Source of the DNA: Peromyscus leucopus
Lineage: Eukaryota; Chordata; Mammalia; Rodentia; Cricetidae
Reading direction: 5' to 3'
DNA length: 64,000 nt
Assembly: GCF_004664715.2 (NCBI RefSeq)
Contig: NC_051070.1
Span: forward strand, 70,498,200-70,562,199
Positions 1-8,205 of the stretch are shown piece after piece (position 1 is the stretch's first letter; each line of letters begins with the position of its first letter). The notes under the pieces were generated by a model. It searched no databases. It was given only the letters and a program-made list of their open reading frames with translations, and was not told where the DNA came from. The position numbers were made by a program, and so were the translations under genes.

Positions 1-109
1 CCCTCACCTCCCGCTCTCCCTTGATCAAGAGGCGCTCCAATAAAGTGTGTTCTGAGACGGATCCTCGCATGGTGGTCGTTCTTCCTCGCTGGCCGAGGAG
101 CTCGCCGCA
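1..109 (+). repeat. 5' LTR, 3' portion (R-U5), truncated by window edge
   Basis: These bases are identical to the last 109 bases of the 3' LTR at 6,282-6,390. They contain the AATAAA polyadenylation signal and end in CA directly before the primer binding site region. Confidence 0.93.
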
Positions 110-111
110 AC

Positions 112-129
112 TGGTGCCGAAACCCGGGA
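112..129 (+). other. Primer binding site, tRNA-Phe type, copy 1
   Basis: The 18-mer TGGTGCCGAAACCCGGGA is complementary to the 3' end of tRNA-Phe, the primer known for IAP elements. It starts 3 bases after the LTR end. Confidence 0.9.
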
Positions 130-136
130 AGGCAAC

Positions 137-154
137 TGGTGCCGAAACCCGGGA
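137..154 (+). other. Primer binding site, second tandem copy
   Basis: The same 18-mer occurs again 25 bases downstream. The surrounding CAACTGG context is also repeated, so this is a short tandem duplication covering the LTR-PBS junction. Copy 1 is in the normal position; copy 2 is an extra. Confidence 0.9.
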
Positions 155-213
155 CGGGAAGGAAACTTTGGACACCAGGTGAGGGGTCGAGGAGGATTCA
201 GAACTCAGCACAC

Positions 214-386
214 GGAGCGGTGACGTCGGTGGGTTCTCCAGGAACGGTGACGTCGGTAGGTTCGCCAGGAACGGCGAGGACGTCGGTAAGTTCGCCAGGA
301 ACGGCGAGGACGTCGGTGAGTTCTCTAGGAACGGTAGTGACGTCGGTAAGTCGCCAGGAACGGCGATGACGTCGGTAAGTTCTCCA
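214..386 (+). repeat. Six tandem 27-30 bp leader repeats with splice-donor-like cores
   Basis: Units start at 214, 241, 268, 298, 328 and 357, with lengths of 27, 27, 30, 30, 29 and 30 bases. Each contains GACGTCGG followed by a donor-like GTRRGT. Three units read GTAAGT and one reads GTGAGT. The TGACGTC core resembles part of a cAMP response element. Unit 5 is one base shorter than its neighbours, which puts the repeat frame upstream out of phase with gag. The first gag ATG lies inside unit 6. Confidence 0.85.
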
Positions 387-1889
387 GGTATGCTGATGGT
401 TGGGATAAATCCGTTTGTGCTTGCTTTTGTGTTCATTCCTATGACAATTGTTGCTCTTCTTTGCTGTTTCATATATGCATGTCTCAAGGAAGAACGCAAT
501 GTGGAAATCAGTAAAAAGGGACACAAGGCATTAATTAAGCACCAGGATAGTCTATCAGAGTTAGACTTTAAAGGGGAGAACTTAAGTAGGCCTAAAGAGG
601 CTGACAATGAATTGGATCCAGATGAGGAGGAAAATTTAGAGGAAGCTGCCGCTGAATATAAAAAAGAGAGATATGGGCGGCAGCGACCCCCTCCTTATAA
701 TGTTTCTGCTGGGGTGAATGTGGAACCAACGGCGCCTTCGGGACCACATCCACCCTCAGCAACACCTTCGTGCCTGCAAACAGGTGGAGGTTGTCGTTTT
801 ATCAGGAGAGACACCTGGACACAGCTAGCGTCCGCGTTTCCAGTCTTTGAAGATCCGCAAACGAACAACAGATATCATGAACCTGTGCCATATAAACAAT
901 TAAAAGACCTGGTAGAGGCTGCTCGAGCCTATGGAGTAACGGCCAGTTATACCTTAACATTATTGACTAGGCTCACTACTCAGGCCATGACTCCAACAGA
1001 TTGGTTCGAAATAGCCAGAGCATGCTTAACTACAGGACAGTATCTGGACTTCAAATCTATAGTTACAGATAGAGCCCAGGTACAAGCTAGAATTAATCTT
1101 CAGAATAACCGACCACAGTGGACAGTTGACATGCTACTGGGTCAAGGACAATGGACCGTAAATCAGACGGCATATCCTATTGAAGTTTATCAACAGATAA
1201 ATGAGATTTATTCTAAAGCTTGGAAATCATTACCAAATAAAGGAGAAGTTTCAGGGAATTTGACTAAAATCATTCAGGGACCTAATGAACCTTTTTCAGA
1301 TTTTGTAGCTAGAATGATGGAGGCAGCAGGAAAGATATTTGGTGATGTAGAAACAGCTATGCCTCTGGTTCAACAATTAGTATATGAGCAAAGCACTAAA
1401 GAATGTCATAGAGCTATTACACCATGGAAAGGAAAGGGATTAGAAGCTTGGCTAAAAGCCTGCCGAGAAATTGGGGGACCGCTAAGTAATGCTGGCTTAG
1501 CGGCAGCAGTCCTTGCAGCCACACGAGCCGCCCAAGGAAGAGAGAATGAAGGATGTTTTCACTGCGGGCAGAAGGGACACTTTAAGAGGCAATGCCCTAA
1601 GACTAGGGAACGCCTGTCTGCACCTCAGAGGCAGCCTGGCCTGTGTCCTAGATGCAAAAAGGGAAAATATTGGGTATATGAATGTAGGTCGGTCAAGGAC
1701 ATCAATGGTCGACCCATCCCTCAGTTTACTGACCAAGAGCCAAAAAACGGGGTGAGGGGCCCACGTCCCCAGGGCCCGAAAGTTTTTGGGGCAATACAGG
1801 GTCTCAGCATGAGGCCCCCTCCTCAGCAAGGAGAGCAACCCCAGGCTCTGCAGGGTTGGACCTCCGTGCCACCACCGGACTGGTACTGA
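366..1889 (+). CDS. gag: Gag polyprotein of IAP-like ERV
   Basis: The open frame has 507 codons and encodes the structural polyprotein that builds the particle and packages RNA. A strongly hydrophobic segment at residues 13-38 matches the endoplasmic-reticulum targeting known for IAP Gag. A PPPY late-domain motif is at residues 108-111. The capsid major homology region starts near residue 302 with IIQGPNEPF. The nucleocapsid has one canonical CX2CX4HX4C zinc knuckle at 397-410 (CFHCGQKGHFKRQC). The second, at 427-440 (CPRCKKGKYWVYEC), has Tyr in place of the His, so it probably cannot bind zinc normally. The start is uncertain: ATGs at 366, 390 and 396 are in frame, and the later two put the hydrophobic segment at the very N-terminus like a signal peptide. 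The end overlaps the pro frame. Confidence 0.93.
   Translation: MTSVSSPGMLMVGINPFVLAFVFIPMTIVALLCCFIYACLKEERNVEISKKGHKALIKHQDSLSELDFKGENLSRPKEADNELDPDEEENLEEAAAEYKKERYGRQRPPPYNVSAGVNVEPTAPSGPHPPSATPSCLQTGGGCRFIRRDTWTQLASAFPVFEDPQTNNRYHEPVPYKQLKDLVEAARAYGVTASYTLTLLTRLTTQAMTPTDWFEIARACLTTGQYLDFKSIVTDRAQVQARINLQNNRPQWTVDMLLGQGQWTVNQTAYPIEVYQQINEIYSKAWKSLPNKGEVSGNLTKIIQGPNEPFSDFVARMMEAAGKIFGDVETAMPLVQQLVYEQSTKECHRAITPWKGKGLEAWLKACREIGGPLSNAGLAAAVLAATRAAQGRENEGCFHCGQKGHFKRQCPKTRERLSAPQRQPGLCPRCKKGKYWVYECRSVKDINGRPIPQFTDQEPKNGVRGPRPQGPKVFGAIQGLSMRPPPQQGEQPQALQGWTSVPPPDWY
1742..1748 (+). promoter_or_regulatory. gag-pro -1 ribosomal frameshift site (A AAA AAC)
   Basis: The heptamer AAAAAAC lies in the correct phase for gag codons (AAA at 1743, AAC at 1746). 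The -1 frame is open from here into the dUTPase. A GC-rich inverted-repeat region follows after 7 bases (GGGGCCC at 1756-1762, GGGCCC at 1772-1777; GGGG at 1749-1752 could also pair with CCCC at 1767-1770). This arrangement suits a stimulatory stem-loop or pseudoknot. The same heptamer is the known gag-pro slip site of mouse mammary tumour virus. Confidence 0.85.
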
Positions 1890-2653
1890 CTCACAAGATG
1901 GGAGTACAAGCAATTGAAACTGATATGTCCGGACCATTAGAAAAGGGAACTGTAGGAATAGTATTGGGACGGTCTTCCTCCACCATGAGAGGGTTGATTG
2001 TATTTCCTGGAGTTATAGATTCAGACTATACAGGGGTGATTAAAGTACTGTGCCATTCCCCCCACGGGATTATATCCATAGCTCCAGGAGATAGAATTGC
2101 TCAATTGCTTATCTTACCTTCCATGCATGAGCGATTTCCAGCTAAGGATAAAGAGAGGAAAGATGGTGGTTTTGGTTCCACAGGAATAGATTTGGCATGT
2201 TTATCCATGGATTTAGATCAAAGGCCCATGCTGGAATTAGAGATAGAAGGAAAGGCATTCTCAGGACTTTTGGATACAGGTGCAGACCGAAGTATTATCC
2301 AGTTCAAAGCCTGGCCTAAGCATTGGCCTTTACAGAGCTCCTCTCAAACATTGCAGGGACTAGGTTATGCTCATACTCCCTCCATCAGTGCAAAAGAGTT
2401 GATCTGGAGGACGGAGAATCAGCAAGGAACCGTTCAACCTTTTGTAGTAGATATCCCCATTAATTTGTGGGGCAGAGATATTCAGCAACAATTACAATTA
2501 AGGTTAACTAATGATTATTCAGAGGCAAGCAAAAATATCATGAAGCTACAAGGATATGTTCCCTCAAAAGGATTAGGAAAGCACTTACAAGGTAGACAAG
2601 TTCCTGTAGAACCCGTTATTAAGAAAGATAGGAAGGGATTGGGTTTTTTCTAG
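1742..2653 (+). CDS. pro: dUTPase-protease (Pro) of IAP-like ERV, made by frameshift
   Basis: The frame is -1 relative to gag and open from the slip site. An ATG at 1856 would cut off dUTPase motif I (AGLDL just upstream), so translation is best explained by frameshifting. The dUTPase, which hydrolyses dUTP, shows GRSS (motif II), GVIDSDYTG (III), GDRIAQL (IV) and the glycine-rich GGFGSTG (V). The aspartic protease follows with LLDTGADRS, which holds the catalytic Asp, and a later NLWGRDIQ block. The C-terminus is a glycine-rich G-patch (GYVPSKGLGKHLQG). A dUTPase fused upstream of the protease is typical of betaretroviruses. No internal stop or missing key residue was seen. Confidence 0.92.
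   Translation, partial: KKRGEGPTSPGPESFWGNTGSQHEAPSSARRATPGSAGLDLRATTGLVLTHKMGVQAIETDMSGPLEKGTVGIVLGRSSSTMRGLIVFPGVIDSDYTGVIKVLCHSPHGIISIAPGDRIAQLLILPSMHERFPAKDKERKDGGFGSTGIDLACLSMDLDQRPMLELEIEGKAFSGLLDTGADRSIIQFKAWPKHWPLQSSSQTLQGLGYAHTPSISAKELIWRTENQQGTVQPFVVDIPINLWGRDIQQQLQLRLTNDYSEASKNIMKLQGYVPSKGLGKHLQGRQVPVEPVIKKDRKGLGFF
2641..2650 (+). promoter_or_regulatory. pro-pol -1 frameshift site
   Basis: The run GGGTTTTTTC directly precedes the pro stop codon TAG (2651-2653). In pro phase it can be read as G GGT TTT (2641-2647) or T TTT TTC (2644-2650), both slippery patterns. The -1 frame is open from 2644 through pol. The sequence does not show which heptamer is used. Confidence 0.75.
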
Positions 2654-5292
2654 GGGCCACTGAGGATGCAATGCTAATACCATGGCTGACAGAAAAGGCA
2701 GTATGGGTTCCTCAGTGGCCCTTATCACAGAAAAAATTAGGAGCAGTAAAACAGTTAGTGTTAGAACAGTTACAATTAGGGCATGTGGAGCCCTCTATAT
2801 CCCCATGGAATACTCCTATATTTGTAATCAAGAAGAAATCAGGAAAGTGGAGGTTACTACATGATTTAAGAGCAGTGAATAATCAAATGCAAGTTATGGG
2901 AGCCATACAGAGGGGACTACCTCTGTTGTCCGCTCTTCCCCGGGCATGGCCCATTATGGCATTAGATATCAAGGATTGTTTCTTCTCTATTCCGTTACAT
3001 CCTAATGATAGAGAGAGATTTGCATTTACCTTACCATCTGCCAACCATGAGCAACCTGATGAGCGTTACCAATGGAGGGTCCTCCCCCAAGGAATGGCTA
3101 ATAGCCCCACTATGTGTCAGTTATATGTTGACATGGCCCTACAACCTATTAGGAAACAGTTTCCTATGCTGAGGATCATTCATTATATGGATGACATTTT
3201 GTTGGCCACCTCCTCACAACAAACTCTTGAAAAGGCGTTTCAGACGACCATTACCGCCTTAGAGGAAAAGGGACTGTTTGTAGCTCCAGATAAGATTCAG
3301 CAGTCTACAGTGGTAAAGTTCCTGGGGGCAATTATTCATCCCTCGACTATAGCACCTCAAAAGGTTTCTATTCGAACTAGCCACTTAAAGACACTTAATG
3401 ACTTTCAGCAGCTGCTGGGAGATATTAACTGGGTTCGAGGATATTTACATGTCACTCGATCAGAATTATTACCACTATATACAGTCTTAGAAGGTAATCC
3501 AGATATAAATTCTCCAAGGGAATTAACTCCCATGGCTAAGGCAGCTCTGGAAAAGATTGAGAAGGCTATGATGAAGGCTCAATTGCGCAGGTTTGACCCT
3601 GCTCAGCCTTTGCTTCTGTGTATATTACAGACAAAAAATTATCCTACAGGTGTGCTGTGGCAAGATGGCCCTTTATGGTGGCTGCATGGTAATTCCTTGG
3701 GTGCAAAAACTATCCAACATTATCCTACCTTGGTTGCTACTCAGGCATTGACTGGTCTGAAATATAGCTTAGCACATTTTTCCAAAATGCCTGATAAATT
3801 AGTTATTCCTTATACGAAGGATCAAGTGGAAATTTTGGCTGGTACAGTAGATGATTGGGCAATACTTACTTGTGCCTTCCCTAATGTTATTGATAACCAT
3901 TTCCCAAAACATGAGTTGATTACTTTTGTTAATAATAATGTAGTTTATTTTCCAAAGATCACCTCCAAGGTGCCAATAATTTCTGCATTAACAATATTTA
4001 CTGATGGATCTAAGACTGGTAAAGGTGCTTTTGTCGTTCAAGGACAAAAACCTGTTATTTTTCATTTTCGGCCTGATGCCCCGCAAATTACTGAGTGCCA
4101 GACTGTCTTGGAAGTCTTTAATAGATTCCCAGAACCTTTTAATTTGTTTTCAGACTCGCAGTATGTGGTGAATGCAGTTGCTTCCCTTGAGGTAGCAGCA
4201 TCTATTAAGCATACTAGCACGGTGTCTAACATCCTTCACCAGATACAGACTTGTATATTGCATAGGGAGCATCCATTCTTCATTGGGCACATTCGAGCTC
4301 ATACCTTGCTCCCAGGGCCTATGTCCCAGGCTAATGATCTGGTTGATCGTGCTACCCGATCCTTGGCCTTGGTGGCGACGGATCCCGTAGAGTCTGCTAG
4401 AGAATTCCATAAACCTTATCATGTGCCAGCAAACACGTTAAGACAGAAATTTTCCATTCCCAGACATCTGGCAAGAGATATTGTAAAATCCTGTTCTTCC
4501 TGTGTTACTTTCCTCCATCCACCTCATGTGGGTGTGAATCCTAAAGGACTCAAACCGAATGCGTTATGGCAAATGGATGTTACTCATATTCCTGAATTCG
4601 GAAGGTTAAAATATCTTCATGTATCCGTTGACACTTATTCTGGAGTCATTCATGCCACACCCTTAACGGGAGAAAAGGTAACTCATGTCAAGACTCATTG
4701 CCTAGAAGCATGGGCAGCCTGGGGAAAGCCTCAGCGTATGAAAACAGACAATGGCCCTGCGTATACATCTCGCGGATTCCGTGCCTTCTGTGCACAACTT
4801 CAAGTAGTGCACACGTTAGGCCTGCCCTATAATCCTCAGGGCCAAGGCATTGTTGAAAGAGCCAACAGAAGTATTAAAGAACTGATTCAAAAACAAAAAC
4901 GGGGGATAGCAGAGCATGCTTCTCCCAGAGAGAAAATATCTCTCGCGCTCTTTACTCTCAATTTTTTAATCTTGAATGATGCTGGCGATTCAGCGGCTGA
5001 CAGACACACTGTGGCACCTCCTTGTCAGGAGGAAAAAGTGATGTGGAAAGATGTGTTAAATAACAAATGGCATGGACCGGATCCCGTAATATCGAGATCC
5101 AGGGGAGCTGTTTGTGTTCTTCCACAGGACAAGGAGGATCCAATTTGGGTACCGAGTCGATTGACGCGAGTCATCAAGGATGCCTCCGTGGTTGAGCCTG
5201 CTGATGCTTCTGCTGAGCCTGCAGCCAGGGATGATGGAACAGAGATGGGGGATACTGTCTGTGTTCCCGAAGCCGATGCCGATACAACATAA
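2644..5292 (+). CDS. pol: Pol: reverse transcriptase, RNase H and integrase
   Basis: The frame is open for about 883 codons and begins by frameshift from pro; the first ATG is at 2671. Numbering from that ATG, reverse transcriptase shows LDIKDCF (catalytic Asp 99), LPQGMANSPTM and YMDD at 172-175. RNase H has FTDGS near residue 445, then a conserved Glu, SDSQYV, and a late Asp in ANDLVD. Integrase has an HX3H and CSSC zinc site, then Asp in WQMDVTH (about 638), Asp in KTDNGPAYTS and Glu in GQGIVERAN, which together form the DDE triad. A C-terminal WKD...GPDPV...WVPSRLTR domain follows. All catalytic residues are present and there is no stop, so the enzyme set may be functional. Activity is an inference from sequence only. 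Confidence 0.94.
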   Translation, partial: FFLGATEDAMLIPWLTEKAVWVPQWPLSQKKLGAVKQLVLEQLQLGHVEPSISPWNTPIFVIKKKSGKWRLLHDLRAVNNQMQVMGAIQRGLPLLSALPRAWPIMALDIKDCFFSIPLHPNDRERFAFTLPSANHEQPDERYQWRVLPQGMANSPTMCQLYVDMALQPIRKQFPMLRIIHYMDDILLATSSQQTLEKAFQTTITALEEKGLFVAPDKIQQSTVVKFLGAIIHPSTIAPQKVSIRTSHLKTLNDFQQLLGDINWVRGYLHVTRSELLPLYTVLEGNPDINSPRELTPMAKAALEKIEKAMMKAQLRRFDPAQPLLLCILQTKNYPTGVLWQDGPLWWLHGNSLGAKTIQHYPTLVATQALTGLKYSLAHFSKMPDKLVIPYTKDQVEILAGTVDDWAILTCAFPNVIDNHFPKHELITFVNNNVVYFPKITSKVPIISALTIFTDGSKTGKGAFVVQGQKPVIFHFRPDAPQITECQTVLEVFNRFPEPFNLFSDSQYVVNAVASLEVAASIKHTSTVSNILHQIQTCILHREHPFFIGHIRAHTLLPGPMSQANDLVDRATRSLALVATDPVESAREFHKPYHVPANTLRQKFSIPRHLARDIVKSCSSCVTFLHPPHVGVNPKGLKPNALWQMDVTHIPEFGRLKYLHVSVDTYSGVIHATPLTGEKVTHVKTHCLEAWAAWGKPQRMKTDNGPAYTSRGFRAFCAQLQVVHTLGLPYNPQGQGIVERANRSIKELIQKQKRGIAEHASPREKISLALFTLNFLILNDAGDSAADRHTVAPPCQEEKVMWKDVLNNKWHGPDPVISRSRGAVCVLPQDKEDPIWVPSRLTRVIKDASVVEPADASAEPAARDDGTEMGDTVCVPEADADTT

Positions 5293-6053
5293 CGCAAAAG
5301 TCTTTCCCAGATACTTTACTCCCAATAGTGCAATTAATCTTCCTTTTTGTTGAATTTGGATATGGTATAAGCGACCTTAGGAGAAAACCATATCTTTCCC
5401 GAGAGAGGATCTTTATGTTTCCAGTTAGATCAGTCTGGGGATTGTATCCCCTGACTAAGGCTGGGTATGGATGGTTTAAGGGAGATAGAATTTAATTTTG
5501 GCATGCTGCCTTGGAGGATGCGTGTTGTCTGTGGTTGGTCTGCCGTTTGCGAGCACGTACAAAAAGGACAAGGGCATTATCACTCAAGCATTGGCCGCTT
5601 TGGAGTGTGGCTCCTCCCCCCAGATACCTAATATCCACACAGCCTTTGCACCCCCAGGACTGGTTAGTCCATTGCACACGGGAAGGTATGTGGACAGCTT
5701 TCACATACTTGTATTGAGCACAGGATGCCAGGCTCGTGCACTGCACTTGAAGTGTAGGACATTTTCTTTCCTTCAAGGAGAGCAAGTCTGACTGCATATG
5801 GGTTCACATAGCCTTTGCACCCTTAGGACTGATTAGTCCATTGCACTTGGGAAGGTATGTGGACCATTGTTACACGCATAGCCTTTGCACCCCAGGGACT
5901 GGTTGGTCCATTGCACTCGGGAAGGTATGCAGGCAATTACGCACAGTTAACTCATCCTCGATCGGTCAACACATCATGAGGTGGGGACCTGATCGGATGA
6001 AATACTTGTGCTGCAGAAATCAGACCTATACTCTCTCCTGCGGCTTAATTAAT
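5293..6053 (+). other. Non-coding region between pol and 3' polypurine tract
   Basis: No envelope-like frame is present. Short open stretches here have no recognisable domain. The main structure is three dispersed copies of a roughly 50-bp motif. Confidence 0.75.
5639..5929 (+). repeat. Three copies of a ~50-bp hairpin-bearing motif
   Basis: Copies lie at about 5,639-5,690, 5,808-5,859 and 5,878-5,929. Each runs from AGCCTTTGCACC to GGGAAGGTATG. Each holds a small inverted repeat of the form GGACTggTTgGTCC. The position, between the last coding frame and the LTR, is where constitutive RNA transport elements sit in some simple betaretroviruses. That role is an inference. Confidence 0.7.
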
Positions 6054-6067
6054 AAAGAGGGGGGAGA
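6054..6067 (+). other. Polypurine tract of IAP-like ERV
   Basis: AAAGAGGGGGGAGA lies directly before the TG of the 3' LTR. It is the expected primer for plus-strand DNA synthesis. Confidence 0.88.
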
Positions 6068-6390
6068 TGTAGGGAGCCGCTATTCAAAGATGGCGCTGGC
6101 TTCCTGGTAGCCTAGCTGTAAACAACTCCATATTTGGCTATGATGCACGAGTATGGTAATTGGCCTTATGTCCTCAGCCTATCCCGTGGCTCCCCGTGCT
6201 AGCATTCTGGCGGGACCCAATCACAGTACGGCACGTTTGCCTGATTCCCTTTATAAGCAGCTGCAGTTTAGTCCTCGGGGCCCCTCACCTCCCGCTCTCC
6301 CTTGATCAAGAGGCGCTCCAATAAAGTGTGTTCTGAGACGGATCCTCGCATGGTGGTCGTTCTTCCTCGCTGGCCGAGGAGCTCGCCGCA
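6068..6390 (+). repeat. 3' LTR of IAP-like ERV (323 bp)
   Basis: The LTR begins TGTAGGGAGCCGC and ends GCCGCA. AAGATGGCGCTGG near the start contains a YY1-like AAGATGGC, as IAP LTRs do. A CCAAT box, a TATA-like TTTATAAG at about 6,250 and AATAAA at 6,320-6,325 define U3 and R. The visible part of the 5' LTR is identical. Confidence 0.93.
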
Positions 6391-8205
6391 AGTCATAAGT
6401 AATCAAGTTTTTTAATTGTAGTCAGAGTAAGTATTACAGGGATAAGTTTACTCATTTACTCAGTCCCTTGCATATGTTTTCAGGGTTTAGCTTGAAACTA
6501 GTAATTAGAAACAAAGTTTGTCTATTCAGATATACCTGGACAGCCCTCATACTTCAGAGACCTGAAGAATATGGCATTTAAATGTTGATCTAAAAGCTTA
6601 CTATATCAGACAGGCTTCCAGATCCTATCAGTGACCCAAGGTCTCCAAAGAAGATTATGAACGAGGCACCACAACGTCTCTGCCTGAAATATGACAACGC
6701 TGACCACAGGGCAAAATGCCCCAGTGCAACGCCTGCCGCCAGGACCCAGCCCAGACTGTGGACAAGCAGTAGGACACTGGAATTGATTGCACCCTTTTGC
6801 CTGATCAAGGTCAGTCTTCCATGTCCCTATTCCACAGGAAAAAAAAAAAATACTCTGCCTTATGGACCTGATGGCGGAAGAAGATTTATACTGTTCTGAC
6901 TGGTGCCTCCAACGCTACGGAGACCTGGGTAGGGTTTGGTCCCTGTAATTTATAGGATTGGAAGCTTCTTGGTCTGCACTCAGATATAGTTTATCCTTCT
7001 CAGATCTCTGAAAGTACTGATGGCCAGGCTAGCTCTAACTTTGTCAGCATGGCAGCATCAATCAGATCCTTCTGCAAGGCTATAGCTAGCTTGTTAGCTC
7101 ACTTTTAGGAAAATGTTCTAAGATATAAAAGTTTAAGTAAGTCATAAAGGTTCAGATATGAGTCCAAAATGAGATAAGTTTCAGATTACTCTCCTGTTCT
7201 ATGGTTCAGAACTTAACATTTAGGAGTCCTGATGAGCTGGTAGAGCAATGACTTCTTACTGTTCAGTCACAAGCTCAATATTTTAGATTTGTTTTAGATG
7301 TCATATTTAAATGTAACTTGTTGGGACTCAAAGGCATGAGCCCACTTCTGCTGTTTTAAAGATACCCATTACCTGCTTTGTCTACAATATGGATTTCAGT
7401 ACAGATTGGTAACACTAATGTATCTAAAACTTTTATGTCATTTTGTAAGTAGGCCTCAAAGGATCAAAAGAGCCATAAAAACCTAGACCCATTTCACAGA
7501 GGTCAAAAGGACCCCAGATAAGTATTCCCAAAGATGGTATTTTTCCTCTCTCCTGGTCTTGGGACTACTGCTTTTCCCATTAATAAGGGTATGGACCTAA
7601 GGGTTCCAAATAAGTTCATAAATTTTACCCCAGATAAGTATTCCCAAAGATGGTATTTTTCCTCTCTCCTGGTCTTGGGACTACTGCTTTTCCCATTAAT
7701 AAGGGTATGGACCTAAGGGTTCCAAATAAGTTCATAAATTTTAACTTCTGTTCCTAGTTTAAATTTGTCTCAACAGATTTCCACTTGGCTGGCAGTCACC
7801 TCCAGGTTTCAGTCGCTGACTCCACTGCTCCAGACGACTGTGAGCTCCAGACTTGCTAAAAGCTGACGTGGACCAGCCCAGCTAACATGGTTCTTCCCTG
7901 TCCCTATGGGGTCAGGCAGCTACATGCTTCTGACAAATGCTCCTTGCCCAGTCTTTGACTAGCTTTTCAGCCTTTTGGGGCCCCCTGACATCGGCGCCCC
8001 AATGCCAGCTCGAAGCAGTTCCAGAAGAGAATTCTTCACCCATATTCCCTGTTCAGAAAAGGCTGAAATGCTGGGTCAAAATGAAACTCCCTGGCATAGA
8101 GACAAGATGGCTAACTATACATGACCATTATTAGAGAGGGATACTTAGGAGCTAACTGTCCAAAACCCATGATTGGGTTCCATTAGGCACATGAGAAGGG
8201 GGAAA
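6391..8205 (+). mobile_element. Degraded LTR-element interior
   Basis: No intact gene is present. A short stretch near 6,540-6,580 (GAATATGGCATTTAAA context) resembles 11,790-11,830, so both look like relics of one ERV family. Around 6,657-6,720 a cysteine/histidine pattern recalls a damaged nucleocapsid knuckle. The segment ends in GAGAAGGGGGAAA, a polypurine tract, right before an LTR-like start at 8,206. Confidence 0.5.
7511..7742 (+). repeat. Perfect tandem duplication, 2 x 116 bp
   Basis: 7,511-7,626 and 7,627-7,742 read the same with no difference seen. The copies must be recent or recently converted. Confidence 0.92.

Larger units (their letters stand above)
1..6390 (+). mobile_element. 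IAP-like endogenous betaretrovirus (ERV2 class), env-less, nearly full length
   Basis: The order is partial 5' LTR (1-109), tRNA-Phe-type primer binding site, repeat-rich leader, gag, dUTPase-protease, pol, a 0.77-kb non-coding stretch, polypurine tract and 3' LTR (6,068-6,390). The coding frames are related by successive -1 shifts, as in betaretroviruses. No envelope frame exists, as in classical intracisternal A-particle (IAP) elements, which assemble inside the endoplasmic reticulum and move by intracellular retrotransposition. The 109 bases of 5' LTR that can be seen match the 3' LTR without a difference, and all catalytic motifs are present, so the insertion is recent. The target duplication cannot be checked because the left end lies outside the window. 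The 3' flank begins AGTCAT. Confidence 0.93.

Noticed and set aside
139..369. Small open frame through the ERV leader repeats
   Set aside because: It is repeat-driven, not in gag phase and has no known counterpart. Kept as an observation on repeat phase only.
1497..1937. Minus-strand open frame of 146 codons opposite gag
   Set aside because: It is a shadow of the intact gag/pro coding sequence, with no motif.
5498..5791. Possible env remnant after pol
   Set aside because: No signal peptide, transmembrane segment or envelope motif; the cysteine pattern is not convincing.
6657..6899. Possible gag nucleocapsid gene
   Set aside because: Only a broken Cys/His pattern (CLKYDNADHRAKC) with one Cys replaced and wrong spacing; treated as a relic at most.
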